Below, one piece after another: positions 53,101-64,000 of a stretch of 64,000 nt of DNA. How positions within the stretch are numbered: the first letter of the stretch is position 1; each line of letters starts with the position of its first letter. A model generated the notes under the pieces. That model was not told the origin of the DNA and ran no database searches. It saw nothing but the letters and a program-made list of their open reading frames with translations. Source of the stretch: Alnus glutinosa (Eukaryota; Streptophyta; Magnoliopsida; Fagales; Betulaceae); NCBI RefSeq assembly GCF_958979055.1, contig NC_084893.1, forward strand, positions 27,855,487 through 27,919,486, in the 5' to 3' direction. Position numbers and translations under genes: made by a program.

Positions 53101-55480
53101 AATCCATCACCGACCAGGAATCTAACAAAACAGACTGCCTAATTCACAAAGAAAAACTTAAAACTGGGTAGAGTAATTACCAAAGCAAGTTTAGACCTTC
53201 CATTCCTATAAAGCTCAGTTTAACCGAACATTAAAAACTTGAAAGACCACAAAAACAGAAACAAAATACTCTTGTCATTATGACATGAATTCAAAAAAAA
53301 AAAAAAATACCATTCATGCCCAAAATATTTTTTGATAAGTAATCGAAATATCATTAAAAAGCGAAAGGCGCAACTCGGGTACATGAGAAGTATACAATAG
53401 AAACGCTTAACTAGAAGAAGAAAAGAGAATTAAGGAAATAATGAAAGCTAAGCACAAAATGAGCTAAAAACGCATCAATCCAAGCATACAGAGTATTAAA
53501 AAATAAGGACAAGCTCCACCAATGTCCTCTCACAGTCCTCGAAACATCTAACATTGCGTTCGTCTAACACTCCGTTCCCTCCAGATACACCACAAAAGAC
53601 AATAAGGCACCATTTTTCACACAACAACACTTTGAGAGCTACCACCCGTCCACCAACAAGCATACGAATCAGCTACTCTTCTAGGCATAACCCAAGAAAG
53701 CCCAAAACAACTAAAAAATGCACGCATAATGCACAAGCTACCTCACAATGAAGAGGAAGATGGTCCAGGGACTCCTCATCCCTCTTGCACACACAACACC
53801 AATCAACCACAATGATATGCCTCTTCCTAAAAGCATTCCCAGGAGCTACCCAACAATTTCCCTTAAATATATGGAACAAAACTACTTTTTGTTTCTTTGA
53901 ACAAATACACTCCACAATAGCTACCCATTATCTTTTCCTATAACATTAAAATATTATTTTTAATTTTTTCTTTCAGAGAGAGCTCGGGAGAGTCTGAGGG
54001 GGAGGGAGAGAGAGAGAGAGAGAGAGAGATGCAGAGAACTGACAAAGAGGGGGAGAGGACGTCGGTGGGTTGACCGACACTGTGGGTGTTGGTGAAAGAG
54101 ATCCTAGGCCAAAAGCCATTTCTCGATAGTTTAGTGAGCCCCTTAATCAAAGAGCTTTAACACATTTTTTGTGATCAAAGAGATTGCTCCGGGTCTAAGC
54201 CACCTCTGATGGCTTCTAAGCCCTGGGTCTCCTTCGATGAGGTAATCTCTAGATTTACTAGGTTGATTTATGGGTATTTGGCTGTTGTGGAAATTGGTTG
54301 GCTGGATGGCCAGAAATTGAAAGTTGAGGCTGGCAATGAAAGTTGAGAATTTGTTTGGTGATTTTGGATTGATGGCCAGCTGGTAGAAAGATATTGGAGG
54401 TGTTGTAGATGGGTTTGTGTTTCTTCGGTGGTTGCATTTGATGGAATGTTGCAGCCTTGCAGGAGGTGAGAATGGTGAAGGGAAGAGGGAGATGGGAGTT
54501 CTGAGGGAGGAAGAAGAAAGGGATTGGGATTTGGGAGACGTGAGAGGATAAAGGAGAGAGCGTGTGAGTGTTTTTTTAGGATTATAATAATCTATGGGAA
54601 TATGTAGGGAAGCTGCTGTAGGTGAGTTTTTGTAATTTTTTTGAGATTTTCCCTAAATTTATAGTGTCAACTGTTAATGCTCTAAGGTTGTCCATAGTAA
54701 GAATCTTTCCTAGGGCCGCCAACTAAGCAAAAAAATTCGCTCTAAATGGAACCATGGTCTGTCAAAACTCTTCCAAGGAAAAGAAATGCCAACATTACAA
54801 ACAAGAATCTTATAGAATAAGAGCAACCCTTTTTTAGAAGGAATTCACCAAAGCTTGTCTTCACCTTCCCGTCTTGCTCTAACTGAGTACAACAAATTAA
54901 AAAAAGAAAAAAAAGAGGCGGAGACATCTACCTCCCAATCATAAGCCTCTCTAACAAAGCTTACATGCACAAAATTATTGCCATATGTTCAAATTTTTGC
55001 TCAAAATCCTAAACCCTACAAGTATCTCCAACCAAGTTGATTTCTCCAATAAATAACAATTACATGGATTAAATCCAACTATTTTAGCAACTTTTCAAAA
55101 TCTAACACTACAACAAGAATCTTCCTTCAATTTTAGGTCACATTTCAGCAACATGAAAAAAGTAGAGACAACCCACTTGCCAAAACCAAATCCAACATTG
55201 GAATCCACAGCCAAATCAAAACCACAACTCAAAAATCATACAAACCCAGAAATCCAACCCCATAATCCTTAGCATTCTCACTAAATCAAAACAACACAAG
55301 CTCTATCTATACATATATATGGAGAGAGAGAGGACTTACTGTGACGGGGGCGTCTACCCTTTGAACGTTACTCTCTTCGACGAGGATTTCCATGGCTTTG
55401 AGGCAGAGGGCCTTCACCTCCGACTCCTTGAGAGGCTCGCACTTCTTCAGCTGCTCTATTTGCCTGTCTAGGTCTGACAT
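48113..55480 (-). CDS. PPX: Serine/threonine protein phosphatase 4 catalytic subunit (PP4/PPX)
   Basis: Exons on the complement: 55480-55340, 52101-51949, 50806-50744, 50637-50552, 49316-49241, 49169-48901, 48821-48743 and 48163-48113, giving 305 aa, as in Arabidopsis PPX. PP4 is a metal-dependent PPP-family phosphatase acting with regulatory subunits in nucleus and cytoplasm (DNA damage, splicing and miRNA factors). The three PPP signatures are present: GDIHGQFYD (about residue 51), GDFVDRG (about 79) and [15 protein letters not shown] (about 108). Metal and active-site residues recur in SVHGGLSP, the LLWSDPED segment and [11 protein letters not shown]. The PP4-type tail ends PAPDYFL, the C-terminal Leu being the site of carboxyl methylation. 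The start [17 protein letters not shown] matches the family; an earlier in-frame ATG at 55495 would only add five residues. Confidence 0.96.
49848..49945 (-). mobile_element. Short LINE 3' end in PP4 intron 4
   Basis: On the minus strand the sequence TATACTTCATGTGTACTTAG, then CGTTTTACGCTTTTTTTAAT, ends CTTTATCAAAAAAAAAAA. It resembles the last 90 bases of the LINE fragment at 53325. It interrupts A/C-rich MITE-like DNA (49706-49985) containing AAACACTTTTCAAA on both sides. Confidence 0.6.
50067..50122. repeat. (TAA)n microsatellite
   Basis: About 18 near-perfect AAT/TAA triplets in PP4 intron 4. Confidence 0.95.
52933..52953. repeat. Poly-C tract (about 21 C) followed by CA repeat
   Basis: A C homopolymer followed by ACCACACACACAC in PP4 intron 1. 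Confidence 0.9.
53325..53915 (-). mobile_element. Truncated LINE 3' end with reverse-transcriptase zinc-binding (zf-RVT) segment
   Basis: On the minus strand a broken frame reads [20 protein letters not shown], then [17 protein letters not shown], the C-x2-C...H-x4-C zinc-binding motif at the C-terminus of plant LINE reverse transcriptases. With frameshifts it continues through WWTGG and [14 protein letters not shown] stretches typical of these proteins. It ends in a short A tail after ATTTCGATTACTTATC at about 53330. This is a 5'-truncated dead copy lying in PP4 intron 1 in the same orientation as that gene. AAAATATT near both ends may be a target duplication. Confidence 0.8.
53970..54700. 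other. GC-richer block of unknown origin in PP4 intron 1
   Basis: From the GA run (54008-54030) to about 54700 the composition is less AT-rich and G-biased on the plus strand, unlike neighbouring intron DNA. It reads like a transcript leader on the plus strand (GAGAGAG, then ATGGCTTCTAAGCCCTGG near 54209 and a donor-like gaggtaatc at 54237). No protein of known type follows. It may be a transposed or captured gene fragment. Confidence 0.4.
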
Positions 55481-55547
55481 CTCTCTCTCACACACGCTGA
55501 ACCCTCTTCTTCCTCAGACCTAGAGAGCACGCCGGTTTGGCCTTTGG

Positions 55548-55583
<36 letters not shown>

Positions 55584-55700
55584 GAATCTGCAACTTTTTT
55601 AGTAATATACTACTGTGGTTCGCTTCCTTTATGTGGCCTCGATTGTGTTCTCGGAGTTTTTGCAATGGTGCCCCTTTATTTTTGTATAATTTCATTTTAA
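55481..55700 (-). promoter_or_regulatory. 5' leader of PP4 with GA/TC microsatellite
   Basis: A TC run at 55550-55581 (GA on the gene strand) lies about 70-100 bp before the start codon, followed upstream by AT-rich promoter-like DNA. No clear TATA box was chosen. Confidence 0.45.
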
Positions 55701-57789
55701 CATTTTTTATTATAGTGCCTTTTGGTTTCTAGCCCGTTTTGGCGTTTTATAATGCTAATTATTCTTTGCTTTCATAAGCATGCCGGGCTGGCGGGCTGTA
55801 TGCAAACACAAATTCAAATACAAAATAATATGAATAAATAAAATAAAAAATAAAAAAAAAAAGGAAAAAGAGGATTGGTCTACGAAGTGAGTGAGAGAGA
55901 TTTTTTCTTACTCCATTGTCTTGTTATACTACACATAAGCACTTTTGTTGCACCAATCAAATGAGCATCATTGCTTTCATTTGTCTTTTTATGTTGCCCT
56001 ATTCTTTCATGGAATGAGGGCTAAAATAGTGGGGTCCTAAAGAAAAAGAGTTAAACAGCATTTGTATTCAGCTAATTCATTTGTCATTTTTATCTAAAAT
56101 TTTGATAGGACCCCCAAAATTACCTAACATCAAGTTATTTATCCTCAGGGTAAAAAAAAAAAAAAAAAAATGGGCTTCTCTAAATATTGTTTTATTCACA
56201 TAATACCCGCCCTCTTTTCTCTCCGGTGGCAAACTTGGTGAGCGGCGAGCATAATATTGTTGAGATGACAACGAGCAATAAGCGTGGCGGCAAGCTTCAA
56301 AGAGGCTATCTTTTGCATGGAGAGATAGAGATTGTTAAAATATTTATATATATATAGTAATATTAACATTTTCTTAAAAAGAACAAAAATATTAAACAAG
56401 ATAAGAGGTTTCTAATAGTTTGAACTTCGAGCCCCTACAAAATTGTCTGGTTTCTCCTATCTCCATGAATAACAATAGTTGACAATAACAATAATAGTGA
56501 TGATGGATGACTACGAAGTAAGAACGATGATGATGGCTACTGCATGAGATATGTGGTTGAGATGGCAAAAACAAGATTGAGTTTATATTCCTTTAACTAT
56601 TGAAGGTGTGACATGTTTCTGATATGATTTTTAAATATAATTCAAGTTTCTAGGGAAGTTCATAAGTTCAGAATGATCCTTTCCAATAATTTTACTTGAT
56701 TTGCAATCGAGAAAGAAAATATAAAAAATAATATCATGAAGATGAGGGCGGAACCATACATTTAAGGGCGGGGAACAAAATTTTTAAATAAATAAATAAA
56801 ATTTATGGGCAATTTTAAATTTTTGGAGGGACATGAGCCCTCCAAAGCAACGCAGTTCTGCCCCTAATGGAGGCCAGAGAGAGAGAGAGAGATCAAATCG
56901 GTAAAAGCCAGACATAATTGGCGTGCACAAATTATATGATTGAAGTAGGCTTAAAACAAGTTGAGTGCATTTATAATTTATCAATTAAAAATATATTTGT
57001 AAGTTTAATGTTTGATATGGTGTTGGGCTGTTAGCCTAAACTATTTAAAGTCCATGTATTTTGCATATTCTTCAACACCCAAAACTCACATATGATTAAT
57101 ATGCATATTGAATTTGATTTTTATTAGAGTAAAATATGTTGTCTACTCTAGACACCGTTTGTATGAGATGATGAAAGCTATGGAATTTATAATATAATCT
57201 AATTGACAAAGTTTCTTGACATATTATTATAGGGTATATTACATACTGAGTAATTGCTAAAATTACATTTTTATCCTACTTTTATTTCGCTAAGCCGACG
57301 AGATAATGCAAAAAAAATTAAGGACTAATTAGCACTTGACATTGTCAATTCGAGTCACAAGTTTCTTGATTAATTATGCCTTTGGTGGGGTTAGAGAGAT
57401 TGAAACTCCATTTTTTTCAGGCCCTCTAAGCCTGTCTTGATTGGTGCCCATTACCTTTTTGCTTAGAAAAATAATAAAATAAATAAAATAATAATAAGAA
57501 GAAGAAGAAAAAAGATGCAAATTACCTATGTATTTACCGAAAAGTACGAATAGCCTTTTAAACCGAAATTTTTGACAGCCTTCAAAATCAGCCAACAACA
57601 GGGACCATTTCAGACAAATATATATCCAAGGGATTGATACGACTGCAAATCCCAATGACTAAATAAGTACTTTTTTCTTTTTTAATTTTAAAACCACATA
57701 TACCTAACCCTGGTTCCTAGTTTTTTTATTTTTAAATTTAATTTCCAGGTTAATTACCAAACATATTTTCAAGAAAATAAACAAACAGA

Positions 57790-57957
57790 GATCCCTACAC
57801 TCATTTTTCACAACAGCCCCACAACAAGCTGACGTGGTTGGTAATATTTTATTATTTTTTTTGTTTTATTTTCTTTTCTTTTTGTAAAAAAATAATAAAA
57901 TATTACCAGTCACATCAGCTTGTTGTGGGGCTGTTGTGAAAAATAAGTGTAGGGATT
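57790..57957. mobile_element. Near-perfect foldback MITE, about 168 bp
   Basis: The left arm ATCCCTACACTCATTTTTCA continues CAACAGCCCCACAACAAGCT and is mirrored almost exactly by AGCTTGTTGTGGGGCTGTTG and TAAGTGTAGGGATT. The arms are about 70 bp around a T-rich loop. High arm identity suggests recent activity. A related decayed piece follows at 57965-58060. Confidence 0.85.
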
Positions 57958-58510
57958 ATTTCTCTATGGGGTAAGACCCATGTGGTGAGTCTCACTCACA
58001 TGAATCATACCTCATGTGTCTTGTGTTGTGCACAAGTTATTGAATATTGTTGTGCAATAATATTTTTCTCATTTTTATTTGATCAATGGGTCTCATAAGT
58101 GGTCTTTTACAATTATCTGCTCGAATTTTCTCGAATTCGGACAAATAATTTGAGAGGATCATAATTTAATAATGCTAGCTTTTTTTCTCTGGGAAAAAAT
58201 AACAGTAGACTTTTACCTCCTCTTTCTTCTTTTTTATTTTTTTTTTATCTCACTCTTTCAATTTGGTAGTAATAATTAGCCCCTATGTCGGTCATTGTTT
58301 GTTTTTTTTTTCTTAAAAACAAAAAAAATCAAAGGCACATTGGCATTGTCACGTAAACATAGTTTATGATTTATACTTTCTAGCATTACTTAAAAAAAAA
58401 AAAATTGTTAAAATAATAAAGAGATTAAAAAGAAAAGTAATGCTATATATACCACACATCTTTTCTACATTTATCTATTATGTTGATGTGGTAGGGTTTA
58501 ACCCTCATTG

Positions 58511-58512
<2 letters not shown>

Positions 58513-58597
<85 letters not shown>
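58513..58597. repeat. (AT)n microsatellite
   Basis: About 42 uninterrupted AT units followed by a short CA run, just right of a MITE-end-like sequence (58441-58510). Confidence 0.95.
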
Positions 58598-58606
<9 letters not shown>

Positions 58607-59089
58607 CCTATTTTATACTAATTGATTGATATTACGTGTTTTAAAAGTAGTTTTTCATGTAAGTCACTTAAAAAAAAAACCTTAAAATACGTCAGGTCCA
58701 CTAATGTGAAATGGGTTTGAAAATTATTATTTTTGATTTTTGATTTTAACAGGAGATGCTCTAAGAAAATTACAATTACTATTTTCTCTACACTCGTGAG
58801 ATATTAATGTGGTATATAGTATTGTAATATTAAAAATTATATTTTTTATCTTATAACTATTATAAAAAATGTTAATACGACAGCTCAATAGATCATGATA
58901 TAGTTGAAATTCAAGATAAGAGATTTATTCCACCGGATATAATCGAGAAATTGGTTAAAAAGAAAATTGAAAGATTTATTGTGGCTCCGTGCCGACAAAA
59001 ATATAGTACCACCACTAGAGAAGGGATTAGAAAACAACATCGTGTTAAAGAATTGTTCCAACTTGGTTTTATATTATATAGTTTGTAGA

Positions 59090-59400
59090 GGACAACGGAG
59101 GCGGTTGTGGAGCCGTACGTCGCATCCCATTCCAAATTCAACACCTTCCGAGTACTTCGTTTCAATCAGTGATCACCATCAAATTCAATTATCTCTCACC
59201 TTGGATTCGTTTTCCCCAACTGGTATTTCTATTATTCTAATTCCCTTTCAATTCCATTTGATCCCAAACCTCATTCCGTCACCATCATGTATTTCCCGCA
59301 TGATTTACTCACTCACGAGCTGCGTTAGCCTAAAATTTGTCGTTTTTGTAGTATTGTACATGTGATTCTGTTTCAAATTTTTAGGGTTTCGATCGAGATT
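59090..59400 (+). other. Leader-like segment without a following coding region
   Basis: Less AT-biased sequence contains CTTGGATTCGTTTTCCCCAA, a donor-like CTGgtatttc at 59220 and AGGGTTTCGATCGAGATTGG at about 59382, resembling a plant 5' UTR and first intron. The 132-codon frame (58967-59365) shows no known domain. It could be a non-coding transcript, an orphaned first exon or chance. Confidence 0.25.
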
Positions 59401-60536
59401 GGCCGTTCAATGTCATTGCACTGATTGGTTGAGAATTATGCAATTTGTAGTGTTTAATCATGGTTGTTCTCATGCTCTAATTTACGAATCAGTAATTTTA
59501 GATGTTGGGGGTAGAAATAGCTTCTGGGTTTTCTCTGTGATATTATTAGAGGGGAATCTATGATATTATTTCTATTATTAGACATTGAACTGTGGTGTGA
59601 ATCTATTCCCAAAACCGCCTATTCCAGAGTGGGGTGAATCCATTCGAACCAAAATGCTTTTGGCTCTCCTCCGTCTCATTTCAAGTAAAGGAAGTAATTA
59701 GATGGGATGGGATGGAAGAGAAGAGGAGAGGTGGCCGGTTGAGTTGGTGGTGGCAGGATCATATCAATGTTGCCTCCAACACTTAACCATTCAATTCACT
59801 TTTGGTTTTAACATTTATTCATCAAAGATCGACTTTGTCGGTAGAGCATTAATATTAATATTAATTACTATTATTGATCAAAGATTTTACACTAAAACTA
59901 AACAATGAGCGAAAAAAGAAAGCAGTTCTTGTCATACATTTCTCTTATTTGGAAATGACTCCTTATAATTTTAAAAAAAAAACTCTCAATTTTACTCATC
60001 AAATTTTTAATTTGATACAATGTTTCCCTCTCCGTTAATATTTGGCGTTTAATCCTAAAGGAACCCTTTAAAATGACGAAAATACCCTCATTTTTTTTTA
60101 AAAGAAGTTGGGTACTCGTGGGTCACAAATTTACCCCTTTATATATATATAAAACTTTTTTTTTTAAAAAAAATAATAATAATAATAATTTGAAATTAAG
60201 GGTGAATTTTATAAAAGTTTCATGGAAATAAAGGTCATTTCACATCTTTTGCTGTTCGATTTAATGCTAAACCTTTTTTAACGAAAGGAGGGGCGCATTA
60301 ATTGCATCAAATTAGAAGTTCAATTAGTGAAATTGAAAGTTTTTGAATTTTAAGAAGATCATTTCAAAAAAAGTAGAAATTCAAGGGAATTTTATGAAGA
60401 TTCCCTTTGTTTTATATGTTGAAAATAAAAACATTAAATACTCATAAAAACACGAATTTTTTTTTCACATTTATGTCATATTAGAAAATTTCTTCAAACC
60501 AAAAACAAAAAACATCTTTCAGACACATTAACAAAC

Positions 60537-60664
60537 GAGATATGTTAGCTACGCAACAATTTTGCACAACAATTACGCAACAACGTTGATGTGTTCAATA
60601 TTTTCAAATTAAAAAAAAAAATAATACTGGACATATCAGCATCGTTGTACAAATAACATATCTC
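60537..60664. mobile_element. Small MITE-like element
   Basis: The ends GAGATATGTTA and TAACATATCTC are perfect inverted repeats; further inside, ACAACGTTGATGTG partly mirrors CATATCAGCATCGTTGT. About 128 bp, no coding capacity. Confidence 0.6.
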
Positions 60665-62522
60665 TTAATAAACAGATCCAGAAAAAATATAAAATGAGTA
60701 CACCACATACTTAATGGACGAATTTAAAGCATAATTAGGAAGGTGATCATATGTGGTTGACAAATTTATTAACCGATGAGGAGATTCACACCGCATATTC
60801 ACATCTTAATTACTGTTTACCAAAAAAAAAAAAAGGATCGATAATTAAAACCTACAAATTATTTATTTTCTTTCAGCTAATTACGCGGATGATAGTGCAA
60901 CATGAACTGTAAATATGATGCTATTAATAGATTAAGGAAAAACTTTCACTTATTATATACGATCTTTCATCATTTTTATATACTCATAAATTTTAATTAT
61001 TAATTTAGTGTATTCATTTTTTAAAAAAAAAAAATCATTCTATGATATAATTTTCTGATAAATCATATCGGATGGTGTCAAAAATCCTAAAAAACCCCTC
61101 CTCTTTTTAGGTAAAAATAGAAAAATAAAAAGTAAAAAAAATTACAATGATTTAAGCGTTAGTCAGAATTTAACGAAATTTGTAAAAATACATATGTCCG
61201 AATCTTCGACCTTTTTTTTATATAAAAAAAAATGAATATTTTGTGAATTTTAACATGATTTAACGAAAAATTATAACATACATGTGAAATTGAGAAAAAA
61301 AGAAAAAAAAGAAAAAAAAAAAAAGATAGATAAACTAAATTTATTTTTTTAAAAGTTTATAATTATAATTACAATAATATGAAAAATCAAAAGTGACAAA
61401 TGAAAGTTTTCTCGCAGACTAATTTACAAGACTATACGTCTACACCTAAAACTAAGAGAAGTGATATTTTTACATTTCCTATACATTTTTTGTACTTCTC
61501 ATTTTTAAATCTGCTTTTAGATTTATGGGACTCCATGAACCTCACAAATTCAATAATATATTTGAAACTTGATTGTATGTAATTGTACAAAAAATATATA
61601 GAAGATATAAATATATCATTTTTCTAAAGCTAAATATATAGTGATTAAAAAGCAGCTAATACTCGCCACTCAAGCAATGAGCACGCATTATTTTAACAGC
61701 TAGTGATTTATCATTGTATATGCGTTTCCATTTATTTGGATGGTCCACAATAAGAACAGATCTTATGAGCCCATTATGTCATCACTAGTGACTATTTGCT
61801 CAAATTGTATTTTGTTTAAACAAGTCATAGTGCTAGCCATTTCTTCTCAATCCTATACAAGTATGGTAGTATTTTAAGGATTTGGTTTTGGTCTAATTTC
61901 AAATAAAACAATTTTTTTTTTTAATCATTGAGACAAAAATATTGACTTGACTGTCAAATGTTTCCTTGTTAACTATGGGCTGATGCTATTCAAATAATTT
62001 TCTTCTTATTTTTGAAGTAATATGCAAGCCAGAATGAACGTAAACATACGAAATATGATATCATCACAAATTATGTTGAATTTGAATCCTCTTCAATTCA
62101 AATGAATCACAGATGATCCAATTCATTAAAGAGATACCTTAAACTTTTACAAATGAAGCCTTTTTGTGAATTTATCATATTATTTATAATGTGCTAGTTG
62201 TTTGATTATAATAAGTGATGGAGTGTGAAGATTTTATGTGAATATGGGATTGAAGTGGTTTTTTTTATAGAAAGATTCAAGTTTTGCTGTTGGCCCTTGT
62301 ATCTCTGTTGGCCCTTAGGTTGTCTAACTGATAGTTGATATATATTCCACTCATCATATAATGTGTCATAGCTTGCAGGACCAAGTATTGCATAGGTTTA
62401 TCAAATTATGAGAGAAAATAGAAGTAGCACAACTAGTTCATGACCAATCAATTATGGCAGCCTGTTCTCAAATAGTGTATTCTCAAATTTAGAAACAGAC
62501 AATAGAAGTTCAGTTCACTTAC

Positions 62523-63579
62523 TTCAATAATTTCTCTGATGCGATTCTAGCGGCTCTAATTGTGCCACGGCTTGGTACCCATTTTACAACACGATTTGGA
62601 TCAGCTCGCATGGGAGAATGGATTTTGATAAGCTTAACAAGCAGAAGAAAAAGATAAAAAGACAAAGTTAAAGATAAAAAAATAATAACCAATGAGAAGA
62701 TTTCACTCATAGCAGGAAGGAAGAATGGAGTAGTGTTTATACAAGTTGCAACAAGGAAAATTTTATTTGCAAAAATGATATATAAAAATTTAGTTCTGGA
62801 TATCAAGCAATCACCATGATTACAATTCAGTAATCAACATATAACTGTTTGCTCGGTTACAGCATTGGATCCCAGATGGCACTATCCTATGAAAATCCGA
62901 TATTTTCTTTGTTACTTATAAAAAAAAATAATAAAAAATAAATTAATAAATTAATAAATAAATAAATAATACAGCATTTTCCTAGTATAGTGCCATCTGG
63001 GATCCAAAAATGGGGGTCATTGACCCTATACACCACATAAAGAAAAAAACTTCCACCAATGCTCCATGACCTCTTAATTAGAATTTGCAACTTCAAGCCT
63101 CCTTAACAGGTATTGAGCTTTGGTAGTCTTTCTTCTCTCTCTCTCTCTCTCAAAAAAAAAAAAAAAGGAGAGAAAAAAAAGAAAGAAGCTTATTCCAGTA
63201 CCATTTTCAGGAGGTTAAGATCAAAAAAACTATAGAAGTATGAGCATATATATACTCCCAAACACTCCATCATTTGATAGTAAGCTCTACCGTGCAAAGG
63301 AGTATGACCTTGTCGAGATTCGGAGAAATATCTAGTCCTGCAAATATTATAAGGATCCCTGCTCAGGTAAACATTAGCAAGTATATAAATTGGAAATACC
63401 GACTGCCGAAAGAAATTTTTATACCATTCTTTATAACCGGGATCCACAGTGAAACCATACATATCTACGGATTCACAAATAGACAGAGCAAATTCAAGAG
63501 CCTTGAGCCCAGTTCCTTTTGCTGCTGAACCAAAGGATGCACCTAACATGAGATATACAGGATTTTTTATTGGAATTTC
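62523..63579 (-). CDS. Sialyltransferase-like protein (GT29 family), partial gene
   Basis: Three consecutive exons on the complement: 63579-63425, 63337-63256 and 62632-62523. Together they read [112 protein letters not shown]. This is the C-terminal catalytic half of plant GT29 sialyltransferase-like proteins (MGP2/SIA type), Golgi proteins; the Arabidopsis MGP2 gene is needed for pollen tube growth. The preceding exons (Golgi anchor and first half) are absent before the window end, and the final exon expected after the donor at 62522 was not found. If the last donor is unused, a stop follows at once (62519-62521). It may be a truncated gene or pseudogene, although the visible exons are intact. 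Confidence 0.85.
62865..63007. mobile_element. Foldback MITE in the GT29-like gene intron
   Basis: TTGGATCCCAGATGGCACTA plus TCCTATGAAAAT at the left is mirrored by ATTTTCCTAGTATAGTGCCA plus TCTGGGATCCAA at the right, arms of about 32 bp around an AT-rich loop. It lies between the exons ending at 63256 and starting at 62632. Confidence 0.8.
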
Positions 63580-64000
63580 CTGCATAGATAGCCCCCAAAA
63601 AAGAAAACCCAAGGTTTCAGTAAGATAATTATCCCCAAAAGCGAGGAAGTAATGTCTCACAGTCCTATCGAGCAAATGCTAGGGCAACCATCTATTCTAG
63701 AGGGAATACAAATGAGCCAAGTTTCTACAAGTAGATGCAAGCAGAGATTTCGAAAATTGGTTTGCTTTTAGCAATTAAACTTTTCTCTCTGGGTTAAATT
63801 CACCAATTAAAGCACCAATTGAAAGTAGGGTCCTATAATATGTAATACATGTATGAACATAGATAAATATATGTAATTTTTAAGGGAAATGAATGTACAA
63901 ATAACTATCATTTCCAAGTTACAAGAACAATTAATTAATTACATTTGTAATTGATGATTTACGGCAGTAAGAAAATGTTTAAAAGGAAAAGTTCAAACTT
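63580..64000. other. Window edge: probable intron or upstream part of the GT29-like gene
   Basis: No further GT29 exon was recognised. A minus-strand frame continues leftward-coded residues ([20 protein letters not shown]) directly upstream of the first exon, but it has no match to the family I can recall and starts without an ATG, so it is treated as intron read-through. Confidence 0.4.

Larger units (their letters stand above)
55701..62522. other. Gene-poor 6.8-kb intergenic region
   Basis: No complete gene is supported. It contains poly-A/T runs (56151-56170, 57843-57900), MITEs and a long AT microsatellite (listed separately), and a leader-like segment around 59090-59400. The remaining short frames have no recognisable domains. 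The missing 3' exon of the GT29-like gene would be expected near the right end of this stretch but was not found. Confidence 0.45.

Noticed and set aside
63580..63675. Upstream extension [17 protein letters not shown] of the GT29-like exon
   Set aside because: No ATG start; a TATGCAG acceptor sits exactly where the conserved [10 protein letters not shown] block begins, so this is intron read-through.
1..64000. CRISPR arrays, bacterial operons, full LTR retrotransposons, endogenous viral genes
   Set aside because: No spaced direct repeats, Shine-Dalgarno-led gene strings, paired long LTRs with primer sites, or viral proteins were seen.

Overview
The window is nuclear DNA from a flowering plant, a eudicot. 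The evidence is AT-rich non-coding sequence, many-exon genes with GT-AG introns, long AT, GA and poly-A/T tracts, foldback MITEs, and plant-specific gene families (MAP65, SABATH methyltransferase, GT29-like protein). A woody species, perhaps Fagales, is only a guess from the look of the repeats. No operons, CRISPR arrays, rRNA or convincing tRNA genes were seen. Coding coordinates are spans from start to stop codon; exons were assembled by eye from splice sites, reading phase and remembered homologues, and are listed in each entry.

Layout: 1-4.9 kb holds two related MITE-like elements in opposite orientation and AT-rich spacer. 4.9-10.6 kb (+) encodes a MAP65-1-type microtubule bundler (585 aa). 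11.4-12.4 kb is a retroposed insertion with a poly(A) tail and target duplication. 12.97-17.4 kb (+) encodes LIP5/VTA1 (463 aa), followed by a tandem-repeat block broken by a small transposon. 18.8-19.3 kb (+) is a small intronless gene of unknown function. 20.5-24.6 kb (-) encodes indole-3-acetate O-methyltransferase (IAMT1, 385 aa). 24.8-33.2 kb is gene-poor and rich in foldback elements. 33.3-39.5 kb (-) encodes a PHD finger plus BAH-like chromatin protein (848 aa) with a probable GC-AG intron. 42.2-46.4 kb (-) encodes a plant BPI/LBP protein (492 aa). 48.1-55.5 kb (-) encodes the PP4/PPX phosphatase catalytic subunit (305 aa), whose introns carry LINE fragments. 55.7-62.5 kb is gene-poor. 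62.5-63.6 kb (-) holds three exons of a GT29 sialyltransferase-like gene that is incomplete in this window.

The genes are unrelated housekeeping or regulatory genes (cytoskeleton, endosomal sorting, auxin methylation, chromatin, LPS-binding-type protein, phosphatase, Golgi enzyme) and form no pathway. I found no evidence for a novel multi-gene system. The most notable observations are the GC-AG intron, the in-frame stop-free 90-nt intron, in-frame repeat expansion in LIP5, the nested MITE insertion, the datable retroposon and the unassigned small gene.
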